Below are positions 1 through 8,414 of a stretch of 39,708 nucleotides of DNA, in pieces. The notes under the pieces were generated by a model. It saw only the letters and a program-made list of their open reading frames with translations. It had not been told where the DNA came from and searched no databases. Location: IMG/VR virus record IMGVR_UViG_3300007735_000716, positions 1 through 39,708 of that record. The stretch is one strand, 5' to 3'. A program made the translations under genes and the position numbers. How positions within the stretch are numbered: position 1 is the stretch's first letter; each line of letters starts with the position of its first letter. Source of the DNA: a virus.

Positions 1-127
1 AGCCCAACTATTTCTAGCCCAACCATTACTGGTACTGGTGCTATTGCAGGTACCTTTACAGGTAACCTAACAGGTAACGTAACTGGTAACGTATCTGGTT
101 CAGCAGGTAGTGCAACAGGTAATGCTG
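1..127. repeat. Left copy of the 127-bp contig-end overlap
   Basis: These 127 bases are identical to the last 127 bases (39582-39708). Codon phase is preserved across the join: a gene opening at 38994 continues in frame at base 1. The natural reading is a circularly permuted or circular genome whose ends were not trimmed. A length of 127 equals a common maximum assembler k-mer, so it is more likely an assembly overlap than a biological terminal repeat (inference). Confidence 0.95.
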
Positions 128-1713
128 CTACTGCAACTGCTTTGCAGACAGCCCGTAACTTCCAACTAACTGGAGATGTAGAAGCCTCAGCCGTATCTTT
201 TGATGGTACTGGCAATGTGAGCCTAACTACTGTTATTGGTACTGGTGCAATTGTTAACGCAGACATCAACTCTGCTGCTGCTATTGATAAAACTAAGATT
301 TCAGGAACTGCTATTACTGCAGCCGATACTGGCACAGTAACTAGCACAATGATTGCTGATGGTACAATCGTAAATGGTGACATTAGTGCATCTGCTGGTA
401 TTGCTTACAGCAAGTTAAGCCTTAACAGTTCTATTACCTCTGCTGATATAGTAGATGGAACTATCGTCAATGGCGATATTAGTTCTAGTGCTGCTATTGC
501 ACTTAGCAAATTAGCAACTGACCCATTAGCCCGTACTAACCACACAGGTACACAGACTGCTTCAACTATCTCTGACTTTGATACACAGGTACGTACATCT
601 CGCTTAGACCAGATGGCAGCCCCAACAGGTAGCGTATCTGTAAACAGCCAAAAGATTACAAGCCTTGGAACTCCTACTACATCTACTGATGCAGCAACTA
701 AGGGTTACATTGACACACAGATTACTAACCTTGTTAATGGTGCTCCTGGCACATTAGATACTCTTAAGGAAATTGCTGACCAGATTCAGGCTGGTGGTAC
801 ATTCTACGATTCAGTTCTGTTCAAGTCTGGCGGAACAATGACTGGCAACCTAACCCTTGCTGGTGCTCCATCCTCTAACCTACACGCTGCTACTAAGTTG
901 TATGTAGATGATGTGGCTGGTTCTGCTACTGCTGCTGCAGCCTCTGCTGCCGCTGCTGCTGCTACATATGACTCTTTTGATGATAGATACCTAGGTGCTA
1001 AGTCATCTGCTCCAACATTAGACAATGATGGTAACGCACTTATTACTGGTGCTCTATATTGGAACTCAGTATCAAATGCTATGTTTGCTTGGTCAGGTTC
1101 TGCCTGGGGTTCAATCTCTTCAACTGCAGAAATCTATCGCTACAAGTTCGTAGCAACTGGTGGAGAAACTTCAGTATCTGGAACAGATGCTAATGGCTTA
1201 ACTCTTTCATACCTAGCAGGTAAAGAGCAGGTATACTTAAACGGTGTTCTATTAGTTCGTGGTACAGATTACACAGCATCTAATGGAACTAGCATTACAT
1301 CTTTGGCAGCCTTGGCTGCATCTGATGTATTAGAGGTAATTACCTTTACAGCATTTGATGTTGCTACTTCAATTTCTAACACGTTGTTTGACGCTAAAGG
1401 TGATATATTAGTAGCAACTGCTGCGGATACTGCAGGTAAGTTATCCGTTGGAACTAACGGTCAAGTATTAAAGGCTAACTCAGCAACCGCTACAGGATTA
1501 GAATGGGCTGCAGATAATACTTACGCTGCCCCAACTATTGGTTCAACATCAATAGCATCTGGTGCAACAGTAACAACAATTGCTGGATTAACTTTAACAG
1601 CACCAACATTAACTGGAACAGTAACAGCATCAGGTGATATTAACCTAAGTGCAGTTGGTGGACCAGGAAGCATAACAGACGAACTAACACTCATTCTTAT
1701 GGGTGCCCTCTAA
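1..1713 (+). CDS. Tail fibre protein, C-terminal part (gene crosses the contig ends)
   Basis: The frame is open from base 1 and is the continuation of the gene that starts at 38994; joined, the protein is about 766 aa. Three copies of a motif like GTIVNGDISSSAAIALSKL lie in the first 200 residues of this part, followed by two stretches of the kind found in collar and trimeric fibre repeats (A-T-K-G/L-Y-I/V-D, near 712 and 892), an alanine-rich run near 930-960 and a Thr/Ser/Gly-rich C-terminus. This composition is typical of trimeric phage fibres that bind the cell surface. An RBS-preceded small tail gene follows 17 bp later. I see no chaperone or hydrolase domain. Any start chosen inside this window, such as the ATG at 142, would be an artefact of the linear cut. 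Confidence 0.85.
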   Translation, partial: SPTISSPTITGTGAIAGTFTGNLTGNVTGNVSGSAGSATGNAATATALQTARNFQLTGDVEASAVSFDGTGNVSLTTVIGTGAIVNADINSAAAIDKTKISGTAITAADTGTVTSTMIADGTIVNGDISASAGIAYSKLSLNSSITSADIVDGTIVNGDISSSAAIALSKLATDPLARTNHTGTQTASTISDFDTQVRTSRLDQMAAPTGSVSVNSQKITSLGTPTTSTDAATKGYIDTQITNLVNGAPGTLDTLKEIADQIQAGGTFYDSVLFKSGGTMTGNLTLAGAPSSNLHAATKLYVDDVAGSATAAAASAAAAAATYDSFDDRYLGAKSSAPTLDNDGNALITGALYWNSVSNAMFAWSGSAWGSISSTAEIYRYKFVATGGETSVSGTDANGLTLSYLAGKEQVYLNGVLLVRGTDYTASNGTSITSLAALAASDVLEVITFTAFDVATSISNTLFDAKGDILVATAADTAGKLSVGTNGQVLKANSATATGLEWAADNTYAAPTIGSTSIASGATVTTIAGLTLTAPTLTGTVTASGDINLSAVGGPGSITDELTLILMGAL

Positions 1714-1730
1714 ACGAAAGGTAGTAACTA

Positions 1731-2048
1731 ATGGCTACGTCAACTAAAGTCCTCTTCCGAGGAGCAGCAACAACAACTACAACAACAGTGCTATATACAG
1801 TGCCTGCTTCAACTACTACGGTAGTAAGCAACATAGCAGTAACTAATACAGCAGCATCTGCTGGTACATTTACACTGGCTATGGGTCCATCAGCAGGACA
1901 GGTTGCATTACATACAACCACTACTATTGCTGCTAACTCAACAGTCTATATTGACCTTAAACAAGTATTAGCAACAACTAATACTATTACTGGTGGAGCA
2001 TCAGCAACAACAATTAACTTTCATATTAGCGGAGTGGAGATAGCGTAA
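1731..2048 (+). CDS. Small Thr/Ala-rich tail-associated protein, paralogue of the gene at 3213
   Basis: A 105-aa protein that starts MATSTKVLF and is rich in Thr, Ala and Val, predicted by eye to be all beta. Its pattern (VLYTVPA, then TTVVSNIAVTN, then a C-terminal ISGVEIA) matches the 109-aa protein at 3213-3542 (TLYTVPS, AVVSTIAVCN, FGSEIS), so the two are duplicates. It overlaps the following glycine-rich adhesin gene by one base (TAATG), as its paralogue also does. The role is probably a tail-tip or fibre accessory. No family name is recognised. Confidence 0.75.
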   Translation: MATSTKVLFRGAATTTTTTVLYTVPASTTTVVSNIAVTNTAASAGTFTLAMGPSAGQVALHTTTTIAANSTVYIDLKQVLATTNTITGGASATTINFHISGVEIA

Positions 2049-2794
2049 TGGGTATTAATACATTTCCTGCACCTGCAGCAGCAACTTTAACTCAAAAGTT
2101 TCAAGAATTTACTTCAACTGCATCTTGGACTGCACCAACTGGCGTAACAACTATTGAATGTTTATTAGTTGGCGGGGGTGGTGGTGGTTACGGTGGCGGT
2201 GGTGGCGGTGGACAAGTTGTAAAAACATTCTTAACTGTAGTTCCAACAACATCATATACAGTTACTATAGGTGCTGGTGGTGTTGGTGCAACTTCAAATG
2301 GCACAAATTCATCATTTGGTTCTTTACTTGTTTGCGGTGGTGGTGGTTTTGGTGGTCAAGGTGGGCAAGCAGGAGCAGCAGGCTCCGCTGGAACTAATGC
2401 TCGCGGTGGTGGTTCTAGTGGTGGTTTTTATAATAATGCTGGCACAATATATATTGGAGGCGCGGCAAATGGTGGTTCTGGTGGTGGAAGTTTTGGTGGA
2501 GGTGGAGGCGGTGCAGGAGGTGCTGGTGACGGTAATTTATATAGCGCAACTGCTAATTTAAGAAAATCTGGAAATGGCGGCATAGGTCTTTACGGTTTTG
2601 GTGGAGGTGGAGGCGGTGCAGGAGGTGCTGGTGAAGCACCTGGTTCTGGTTCATCAGGTGGTGGTAATGGTGTTGTTGGTGGCGCTACTGCAATTTCTGG
2701 AAGAGCAAACACTGGTGGTGGCGGAGGCGGAACAGCCAGTGGAACAACTTCTGATGGCGGTTCAGGTTATTGTCTAATTAGTTACTGGTCATAA
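2048..2794 (+). CDS. Glycine-rich tail adhesin-like protein (copy 1)
   Basis: A 248-aa protein with an N-terminal beta segment (FTSTASWTAPTGVTTIECLLVGGGG) and then long Gly-rich tracts (GGGGG blocks separated by GAGGVGAT, GGFGGQGG and similar), ending in YCLISYW. This is the glycine-rich domain layout of receptor-binding adhesins at phage fibre tips, where polyglycine helices pack into a sandwich carrying variable loops (family knowledge). The gene at 3542 has the same architecture. Because of GGN repeats the other frames also look open, and they are not real genes. Confidence 0.8.
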   Translation: MGINTFPAPAAATLTQKFQEFTSTASWTAPTGVTTIECLLVGGGGGGYGGGGGGGQVVKTFLTVVPTTSYTVTIGAGGVGATSNGTNSSFGSLLVCGGGGFGGQGGQAGAAGSAGTNARGGGSSGGFYNNAGTIYIGGAANGGSGGGSFGGGGGGAGGAGDGNLYSATANLRKSGNGGIGLYGFGGGGGGAGGAGEAPGSGSSGGGNGVVGGATAISGRANTGGGGGGTASGTTSDGGSGYCLISYWS

Positions 2795-2806
2795 GGAGAA
2801 AATATA

Positions 2807-3040
2807 ATGGCACATTTCGCAGAAATAGATTCAGATAATAAAGTACTTAGAGTACTTGTAGTAGATAATTCACAAGAACATAGAGGTCAAGAGTTTCTTG
2901 CTGAAGACTGTGGTCTTGGTGGTACTTGGATTCAGACTTCTTACAATGCCAATATCCGTGGTAAATTTGCAGGAATTGGTGATGTATATGACCCAATCAA
3001 TGATGTATTTATTACACCAGAACCAGAGGTGACTGAGTGA
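2807..3040 (+). CDS. Small conserved phage protein (MAHFAEID type)
   Basis: A 77-aa acidic protein beginning MAHFAEIDSDNKVLRVLVV, with a central LGGTWIQTSYNANIRGKFAGIGDVYD and a Pro/Glu-rich end. Short proteins with this opening and a G-x-W-x-Q-T-S-Y-N core recur in tail regions of aquatic phages (recognised by pattern only). An RBS (GGAGAA) sits 6 bp before the ATG. It overlaps the next small gene by 4 bases. Molecular role unknown; the position implies a virion or tail-assembly accessory. Confidence 0.75.
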   Translation: MAHFAEIDSDNKVLRVLVVDNSQEHRGQEFLAEDCGLGGTWIQTSYNANIRGKFAGIGDVYDPINDVFITPEPEVTE

Positions 3041-3213
3041 GTAAAGCAAGAGACCTAGCAAACGCAGCAACAGCCCTATCGGCTGTATCTGCAACAGAGT
3101 TAGGATATGTAGATGGTGTTACCTCTGCTATCCAAACACAGATTAATACAGTAACAACAGCAGTTAACAATGTAGACGCAACACCTACAGCACTAATGAC
3201 AATGGGAGCATAA
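3037..3213 (+). CDS. 58-aa tail-fibre-related mini-protein
   Basis: GTG start within the end of the previous gene; the product is 58 aa (MSKARDLANAATALSAV...) and contains TELGYVDGVTSAIQTQIN, a motif common in phage tail fibres just before coiled-coil trimerisation segments. It ends in LMTMGA, reminiscent of the LILMGAL end of the big fibre at 1713. It could be a detached remnant or free trimerisation peptide of a fibre. The stop overlaps the next start (TAATG). Confidence 0.65.
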   Translation: MSKARDLANAATALSAVSATELGYVDGVTSAIQTQINTVTTAVNNVDATPTALMTMGA

Positions 3214-3542
3214 TGGCAACAACATATAAAGTACTGGGGCAAGTAGCCCCTTCAGCAACAACAGCAACAACCCTATATACAGTTCCTAGTGCTACCTCAG
3301 CGGTAGTATCTACTATTGCTGTATGTAATCGTGCTGCTACTGCAGCAACATATCGTGTGGCTATTCGCCCCGCTGGTGCTACATTGGCTAACCAACATTA
3401 CATTGCTTATGACTCTACAGTAGCAGCCAATGATTCAACAATGATTACTATTGGTGTAACCCTTGCTGCTACAGATGTTATTACTGTATATGCATCAACT
3501 GCTAATACTTCATTCTCAGCATTCGGAAGCGAGATTTCATAA
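3213..3542 (+). CDS. Small tail-associated protein, paralogue of the gene at 1731
   Basis: A 109-aa Thr/Ala-rich, probably all-beta protein. It aligns by eye with the 105-aa product at 1731-2048 over its whole length (TLYTVPS, VVSTIAVCNRAATAATY, TITxG-V-L-A-A-T-D). Like its paralogue it precedes a glycine-rich adhesin with a one-base TAATG overlap, so the two-gene unit has been duplicated. Probable tail-tip component; function inferred only from position. Confidence 0.75.
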   Translation: MATTYKVLGQVAPSATTATTLYTVPSATSAVVSTIAVCNRAATAATYRVAIRPAGATLANQHYIAYDSTVAANDSTMITIGVTLAATDVITVYASTANTSFSAFGSEIS

Positions 3543-4363
3543 TGGCTATATCTAAACTTAATCCTGTAGCATCTGGTTTTGACCAGACAAAAATGACACT
3601 TCGCCAAACAATTACATCTGGCACAACAGTAACATTGCCTGCTGATGTAACCTGGGTTTACGCAGTATGCGTAGGCGGTGGCGGTAATGGTGGTTCTGGT
3701 TCTTTTGGCGCCAACTCTGGTGGCGGAGGTGGAGGTGGTGGTGTAGTTTTTGGTTGGGTTCCAGCATCTGCTACTTGCACAATTGGTGCTGCTGCTAATA
3801 GTACAATTTATAGCACTTTAATTGCAGGTGCTGGTGGTAATGGCGGAAGCAACGGTCAAGTTGGTTTTGCTGGAGGATTTCAAGCAGGCGGTGGCGGTGG
3901 TGGAACGGGTAACTCAAGTGCAGGTGGTGGTGCTGCTGGTAGTCCTTTTAATATGCCTTACACCGCAGCATCAGGTGGCAATACTACTACCGCTCCAAGC
4001 ACATCAGTTGTAGGTGCTGGTGGTTGTGCTAATACTCCAGGACAAGCAGGTGGCAGAGGTGCTCTTGCTGGTGGTGGAGGTGGAGGTGCGCCTTCAGTGC
4101 CAACAACAGGTGGTGCTGGTGGAGCAGGATATTACACAGGCGGAGGTGGCGGAGGCGGCGGAGGCTCTGGTTCTGGAGGCGCAGGTGGCGCTGGACTTTA
4201 TGCTGCTGGTAGTGCTGGTAACAATGGAGGCGGTGGAGGTGGCGTTCTTGCTGCTGGTTCTGGCTCAACAGGTGGTTCTGGCGGAGGCGGAGGCGGTGGC
4301 GGTCAATCAAACGCTGGAAGTGCTGGTAGTGGTGGCGCTGGTTGCCTTCTTCTTTACTACTAA
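3542..4363 (+). CDS. Glycine-rich tail adhesin-like protein (copy 2)
   Basis: A 273-aa protein with the same layout as 2048-2794: a short N-terminal beta region (TLRQTITSGTTVTLPADVTWVYAV) and then Gly-rich blocks, ending in GAGCLLLYY. The Gly tracts differ in length and intervening loops from copy 1, which fits divergence of receptor-contact loops after duplication (inference). Likely a fibre-tip receptor-binding protein. Other-frame open stretches here result from GGN codon repeats. Confidence 0.8.
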   Translation: MAISKLNPVASGFDQTKMTLRQTITSGTTVTLPADVTWVYAVCVGGGGNGGSGSFGANSGGGGGGGGVVFGWVPASATCTIGAAANSTIYSTLIAGAGGNGGSNGQVGFAGGFQAGGGGGGTGNSSAGGGAAGSPFNMPYTAASGGNTTTAPSTSVVGAGGCANTPGQAGGRGALAGGGGGGAPSVPTTGGAGGAGYYTGGGGGGGGGSGSGGAGGAGLYAAGSAGNNGGGGGGVLAAGSGSTGGSGGGGGGGGQSNAGSAGSGGAGCLLLYY

Positions 4364-4379
4364 TTCTTAGGAGAATAAT

Positions 4380-4520
4380 ATGACAACTAGATATATATAT
4401 GATTGCAATAGTTGCGGTATTGATTATACCGAACAACGCACAGAGAGTGAACCACAGTATATAACTGAATGTTCTTGTGGTGGCAACTTTGTATTTCAAT
4501 CTGAAGTACCAGTAGAATAA
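4380..4520 (+). CDS. 46-aa zinc-ribbon-like protein
   Basis: ATG preceded by TTAGGAGAATAAT, a good RBS. The product has an N-terminal C-N-S-C pair (residues 9-12) and a second C-S-C pair (31-33), a minimal metal-binding ribbon. Beyond that it is acidic and polar. It resembles the short FmdB-type or zinc-ribbon proteins that phages carry, but the second pair is CxC rather than CxxC. It sits between adhesin copy 2 and the large tail gene; role unknown. Confidence 0.65.
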   Translation: MTTRYIYDCNSCGIDYTEQRTESEPQYITECSCGGNFVFQSEVPVE

Positions 4521-4529
4521 TAATTATCC

Positions 4530-4552
4530 TGAGCAAGATAAAAAACTGCTCA
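4530..4552 (+). terminator. Weak hairpin between small zinc ribbon and tail gene
   Basis: TGAGCA and TGCTCA form a 6-bp stem with an A-rich 11-base loop, followed by ACTAATTTTCT. It could be a weak terminator or processing hairpin ahead of the RBS at 4567. The stem is short, so the call is tentative. Confidence 0.3.
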
Positions 4553-4577
4553 ACTAATTTTCTAACTAAGGAGTAAT

Positions 4578-6770
4578 GTGGCTGGTCGTGATATTACCGA
4601 AGGTCGTTCTAGCAGAGCGATTGCCGTTGACGTTGGTATTGTATCATCGTCTGCGGTGTGGCAGAATACTGCCGAAGCATACGATGTAGCAATTGGTGGC
4701 TTGCCATTCTTCTTCGCTATATCAGATAGCAGACCATATTTAAGACAGACTGCACCGTTCCGTAAAGACCAATTTGATAATGGGTCTGAGCCAGGTGAGC
4801 AATCACTTACTGGCTGGTGGATAAGAAGTCAGTCATCCTTTCATGGTGGCACTGGCATTAAGTTCTATGACCCATCTGCTGGCGAAACTGTAGCACACAG
4901 ATTTGCCGACTCTAAAGGCGTAGATGTTTGGACTAAAGGACAAGCAACCTTGCTTAAAGATACTAGTCAGGCACATGTAACTACCTACCCAATTGGTTCT
5001 GATGGCCGTGCTCTACAACAATTACGTTCTATTAAATGGGGCACCACTAATGGTGTGCTACTGCATGATGGATACGATGTAGATAAGATTGATTCATCTG
5101 GAACCGAGACACACTTTATTGATTATAATGCTGGAGCAGATGATAAGGTATACGCTATCTGCGATGATGGTAGCAGTGCATACTGGGTAACTAACGATAC
5201 TGGTCCTTCTGGTAAACTAGAAGTTAACAAGAAAGTATTAACAGCAGACTCAACTACTGCAGCAACTGTCATGTTTACGGCTGCTGGTATTACTGTAACC
5301 AATGCTGTTATGGAATATATCAAAGACCGCATTGTTATGTGCGCTAATAATAAGATATATGAATTTTCTACATCAGCATCATCATTGCCTACTGCTTTAT
5401 ATACACACTCAGATACAGATGTAATCTTTACATCTATAACAGCATCTGGTCCTGCTATCTATATTGCAGCATACAGTGGCATTCAATCATTTATTTATAA
5501 GTTTACTCTTAATACTTCTGGCGTAATGCCTACCCTAACTACTGCCATCACTGCAGCAGAAATGCCAGTAGGAGAAATCATTCACAAGATTTACTACTAT
5601 CTAGGGTATATGATGATAGGGACAAACAAAGGAATCCGTGCAGCAGTTGTCTCAGATACCGACGGCTCCATCCAATATGGTCCACTAATTGTGGAAACAT
5701 CACAGCCTTGCTATGACTTTGCTGCACGAGACAAATTCGTCTGGTGTGCAACCAGCGTAGACGGGGAACCTGGTGTCATACGTATTGACCTAGGCAACGA
5801 GATAGAGACACTACGCTTTGCATATGCTAATGACTTATATTATAGTGGAGTGTCTGGTGTAGAAACTACATCTTGTGCATTCTTAGGAGATACAAATAGA
5901 CTAGCATTTTGCACAGAATCAGTTAACCAAAAGTCTGTAACTAATAAAGAACGCACTGGAACTACAGCAACTATTACATCTGCTGCTCATGGTCTAGTTG
6001 CTGGAAATACTATTTATGTTATAGGTGTAGATGCAGCACTAGATGGCACTTGGACTATTACTTCAGTAACTACAAATACAATTACCTTTACAACTACCTC
6101 ATCAGGAACTATTGCATCTACTGCAGTAACTGGTGGTTTTGTAGGAAAGCCTGGTTATTCTTATATAGAGTCTGCCTCTACATTACGAACAGATGGCTAC
6201 ATTACTACAGGTAACATCCGCTACGGAACTCTAGAACCAAAGAACTTTAAACGTCTTCTTGGTCGAGGAGACTTTACCTATGGCTCGATGACCCTTGAAA
6301 CTGTGGATAAGAATGACACAGAGTATGACCATATAACTTACTCTAGCGCTGTGCCAGCAGTAGAAGTTACTACAACTCAACCTGAAACCGCACAGGAATA
6401 TGTAGCATTTAAATTTGTATTAACAAGAGATACTACTGATACTACACAAGGTCCAGTATTTAAAGGCTATCAATCTAAGGCTACTATTGCTACGCCTCGC
6501 CAACAGGTTATGAGATTTCCTGTATATTGCTTTGATGTTGAAACAGATAAGTACAATGTCCAAACAGGATATGAAGGCAGAGCCTTTACAAGAATTCAAG
6601 CGTTGGAAAATATAGAAGAGGATGGTGACGTTGTCACTATGCAAGATTTTACAACAGGAGAACAGCGTCAGGTGGTCATAGAGCAGTTGGCGTTTACAAG
6701 AGCAACTCCCCCAGACAGAGGCTTCTCTGGCTTTGGAGGAATTATAGACATCACTATCAGAACGGTATAA
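4578..6770 (+). CDS. Large tail or baseplate-like structural protein (730 aa)
   Basis: GTG start with AAGGAG 5 bp upstream. The N-terminal 400 residues show repeated short beta-strand blocks ending in aromatic and Asp/Gly turns (DGRALQQLRSIKWGTTNGVLLHDG, YAICDDGSSAYWVTND, FVWCATSVDGEPGVI), suggestive of a beta-propeller. Around residues 455-530 is an inserted Thr-rich beta sandwich (THGLVAGNTIYV-like then ALDGTWTITSVT). The C-terminal 200 residues resemble a jelly-roll fibre head. Its place after the fibre and adhesins makes it a tail component, perhaps the hub contacting the cell surface. No enzyme motif seen; no family name recognised. Confidence 0.65.
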   Translation: MAGRDITEGRSSRAIAVDVGIVSSSAVWQNTAEAYDVAIGGLPFFFAISDSRPYLRQTAPFRKDQFDNGSEPGEQSLTGWWIRSQSSFHGGTGIKFYDPSAGETVAHRFADSKGVDVWTKGQATLLKDTSQAHVTTYPIGSDGRALQQLRSIKWGTTNGVLLHDGYDVDKIDSSGTETHFIDYNAGADDKVYAICDDGSSAYWVTNDTGPSGKLEVNKKVLTADSTTAATVMFTAAGITVTNAVMEYIKDRIVMCANNKIYEFSTSASSLPTALYTHSDTDVIFTSITASGPAIYIAAYSGIQSFIYKFTLNTSGVMPTLTTAITAAEMPVGEIIHKIYYYLGYMMIGTNKGIRAAVVSDTDGSIQYGPLIVETSQPCYDFAARDKFVWCATSVDGEPGVIRIDLGNEIETLRFAYANDLYYSGVSGVETTSCAFLGDTNRLAFCTESVNQKSVTNKERTGTTATITSAAHGLVAGNTIYVIGVDAALDGTWTITSVTTNTITFTTTSSGTIASTAVTGGFVGKPGYSYIESASTLRTDGYITTGNIRYGTLEPKNFKRLLGRGDFTYGSMTLETVDKNDTEYDHITYSSAVPAVEVTTTQPETAQEYVAFKFVLTRDTTDTTQGPVFKGYQSKATIATPRQQVMRFPVYCFDVETDKYNVQTGYEGRAFTRIQALENIEEDGDVVTMQDFTTGEQRQVVIEQLAFTRATPPDRGFSGFGGIIDITIRTV

Positions 6771-6774
6771 TACT

Positions 6775-6969
6775 ATGACACCTAACGACTGGGCTGCATT
6801 AGCAGTAGCCATAACTACCCTTATTGGAACACTAGCAATAGCAGTAAGACACTTAGTAAAACACTATCTGTCCGAACTTCGTCCAAATGGTGGCTCAAGT
6901 GTCAAGGACCAGGTCAATAGGTTAGAACAAAAAGTAGATACTTTATACCAGATATTGATTCAAAAGTGA
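6775..6969 (+). CDS. Small membrane protein with coiled coil, holin-like
   Basis: A 64-aa protein with one hydrophobic segment (about residues 7-28, WAALAVAITTLIGTLAIAV) followed by a basic stretch and a heptad-like C-terminus (VNRLEQKVDTLYQIL). One membrane helix with a cytoplasmic coiled coil is common among small lysis-cassette proteins of actinophages. It lies 700 bp before the endolysin and its stop overlaps the next start. It could be a holin or a regulator partner of the protein at 8133. Confidence 0.6.
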   Translation: MTPNDWAALAVAITTLIGTLAIAVRHLVKHYLSELRPNGGSSVKDQVNRLEQKVDTLYQILIQK

Positions 6970-7613
6970 AGACTGATAATTTTCCTAAATGGTTTTATGA
7001 CAACAACACAGTTGCCGACTTTGAAACAGGGTTAGCAGAGTTTAAAGGTAAGAAGAATCTTAGGTTTTTGCAGATAGGTGTCTTTACTGGCAACGCATCT
7101 GCTTGGTTATTAAAGAATATACTTACCGACTCATCATCATTATTGGTAGATATAGACCCTTGGTGTGGCAATCTACCCCATGAGTCCGTCTATGACTGGG
7201 ATGATATACAAGAAGCATATAAAGAACAAGTATTACCTTACGGCAAGAAAGTTGAATCACAAAAAGCATTCAGTGGTGATTGGCTTAAAGAACACCGTGA
7301 AGTTAAATATGATTTTATTTACATTGATGGGGACCACCTACCTGAGTCAGTAACATTAGATGCTAATCTATCCTGGGACTTATTAAAGCCTGGTGGTATA
7401 ATGGCATTTGATGACTACGAGTGGGACCACCCAGATGGAACTGATAAGAATCCTAAACCAGCAATAGATGCTTGGTTAGGTAAACATAAAGATGAAGTTG
7501 AAATACTGCGTAAGGGATGGCAAGTATGGGTAAGGAAGAAGCAACAGGCGGAGGCTGTCAAGGATGTGTCTGTGAAAAGCACGACATCTGTTGGCCTAAA
7601 CAAAACGAATTAA
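6966..7613 (+). CDS. Class I SAM-dependent methyltransferase-like protein
   Basis: A 215-aa protein, GTG start overlapping the previous stop. A Rossmann methyltransferase pattern is visible: FLQIGVFTGNAS (residues 34-45, motif I), SLLVDIDPW (59-66, acidic end of strand 2), YDFIYIDGDH (115-124) and LLKPGGIMAFDDY (139-151). The IDGDHLPES-like segment is typical of the Methyltransf_24 type. The substrate is unknown; it could be a sugar or a surface compound. The last 20 residues overlap a small cysteine-rich gene in another frame. Confidence 0.8.
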   Translation: MKTDNFPKWFYDNNTVADFETGLAEFKGKKNLRFLQIGVFTGNASAWLLKNILTDSSSLLVDIDPWCGNLPHESVYDWDDIQEAYKEQVLPYGKKVESQKAFSGDWLKEHREVKYDFIYIDGDHLPESVTLDANLSWDLLKPGGIMAFDDYEWDHPDGTDKNPKPAIDAWLGKHKDEVEILRKGWQVWVRKKQQAEAVKDVSVKSTTSVGLNKTN

Positions 7614-7672
7614 GAGAAAAATGGTTACAAGATAACCCAGATGCTGGGTTTAATGGATGGTGGTCAATATGA
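7526..7672 (+). CDS. 48-aa cysteine-rich mini-protein
   Basis: Short gene in a different frame from the methyltransferase it overlaps; its TGA overlaps the ATG of the endolysin (ATGA, 7669-7672). The product carries C-Q-G-C-V-C at residues 11-16 and C22 next to H19, then a Trp-rich tail (PDAGFNGWWSI). The four cysteines could bind zinc. It fills the otherwise empty gap between 7613 and the endolysin, and the overlap suggests translational coupling. Confidence 0.6.
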   Translation: MGKEEATGGGCQGCVCEKHDICWPKQNELREKWLQDNPDAGFNGWWSI

Positions 7673-8124
7673 CGGTAGTTGATATAGCAAAATCCCAACT
7701 TGGATATCAAGAAGTGGGTAAGAATAATGATACCATGTATGGTAAATGGTATGGTTTAAATAACAATCCTTGGTGTGCGATGTTTGTATCTTGGTGCTTC
7801 AATCAAGCAGGTCTAGCATCTAAAGTTGCAGCCCAAACCAAAAAAGGATTTGCTTCATGTGACGCAGGTCTCAAATGGTTTGCTAAAAAAGGAAAAATAG
7901 TTCCAGTTGGTAAAGCCCAACCTGGAGATATAGTTTTCTTTCAGTTCGATACCGATGCGCAGCCCGACCATGTTGGTATCTGTGCTAGTAATGATGGAAA
8001 GAAATACCTTATGGTCTATGAGGGAAATACCTCAGGTGATAGTAAAGGTAGTCAATCAAACGGAGATGGCGTGTATCTAAAGAAACGTGCCTACTCCCTA
8101 GTAATGGGCGTTGCACGCCCTTAA
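7669..8124 (+). CDS. CHAP-type endolysin (peptidoglycan amidase/endopeptidase)
   Basis: A single CHAP / NlpC-P60-like domain fills the 151 aa. Catalytic Cys is in NPWCAMFVSW (C36), His in PDHVGI (H101), and the third polar residue in YEGN (E118/N120). It has no signal peptide or wall-binding domain, so it should depend on a holin to reach the wall. I chose ATG 7669 over an ATG 12 bp upstream because it overlaps the preceding gene as ATGA. A holin-like gene follows 8 bp after the stop. Confidence 0.88.
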   Translation: MTVVDIAKSQLGYQEVGKNNDTMYGKWYGLNNNPWCAMFVSWCFNQAGLASKVAAQTKKGFASCDAGLKWFAKKGKIVPVGKAQPGDIVFFQFDTDAQPDHVGICASNDGKKYLMVYEGNTSGDSKGSQSNGDGVYLKKRAYSLVMGVARP

Positions 8125-8132
8125 GGATGGAT

Positions 8133-8324
8133 ATGAATACAACTAAAGTAAAAGCAATTATTGCAAGTTATGCTCGTGCTGCAGTAGCAGCCGTGCTTGC
8201 TCTATACCTTGCTGGCACAACTGACCTGAAGACTCTAGCAATGGCAGGTCTTGCAGCCGTTGCAGGCCCAGTTCTGAAGGCATTAGACCCATCAGCCACA
8301 GAATTTGGACGTGGAAGTAACTAA
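8133..8324 (+). CDS. Holin-like small membrane protein
   Basis: A 63-aa protein with two hydrophobic stretches (about residues 14-27 and 33-48, AAVAAVLALYLAG and LAMAGLAAVAGPVL) and a charged tail. The size, topology and place directly after the endolysin are those of a class II-type phage holin. ATG 8133 is preferred to ATG 8127 because AAGGA then has a normal 6-7 bp spacing. The gene ends 45 bp before a strong terminator, closing the late operon. Confidence 0.75.
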   Translation: MNTTKVKAIIASYARAAVAAVLALYLAGTTDLKTLAMAGLAAVAGPVLKALDPSATEFGRGSN

Positions 8325-8369
8325 TTATATACCCCTAATTGGGCTTTAAACGCCCTTTAGAGACACAAA

Positions 8370-8414
8370 ACCCCCCGACCTTAGGTGATTACCTTTGGAA
8401 GGGGGGTCTTTTGT
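8370..8414 (+). terminator. Rho-independent terminator ending the late operon
   Basis: ACCCCCC (8370-8376) pairs with GGGGGGT (8401-8407), followed by CTTTTG. The intervening 24 bases contain a secondary AGGT/ACCT hairpin. It follows the holin gene by 45 bp and precedes the rightward replication promoter. Confidence 0.85.

Noticed and set aside
2158-2561. Open frames rich in Trp, Val or Leu within the glycine-rich adhesin
   Set aside because: They result from GGN codon repeats read in other frames; the Gly-rich frame has an RBS, overlaps its neighbour neatly and has a paralogue.
4029-4499. 156-aa minus-strand open frame opposite adhesin copy 2
   Set aside because: Leu/His/Gln-rich composition is the complement of Gly/Ala codon repeats; it has no supporting RBS or context.
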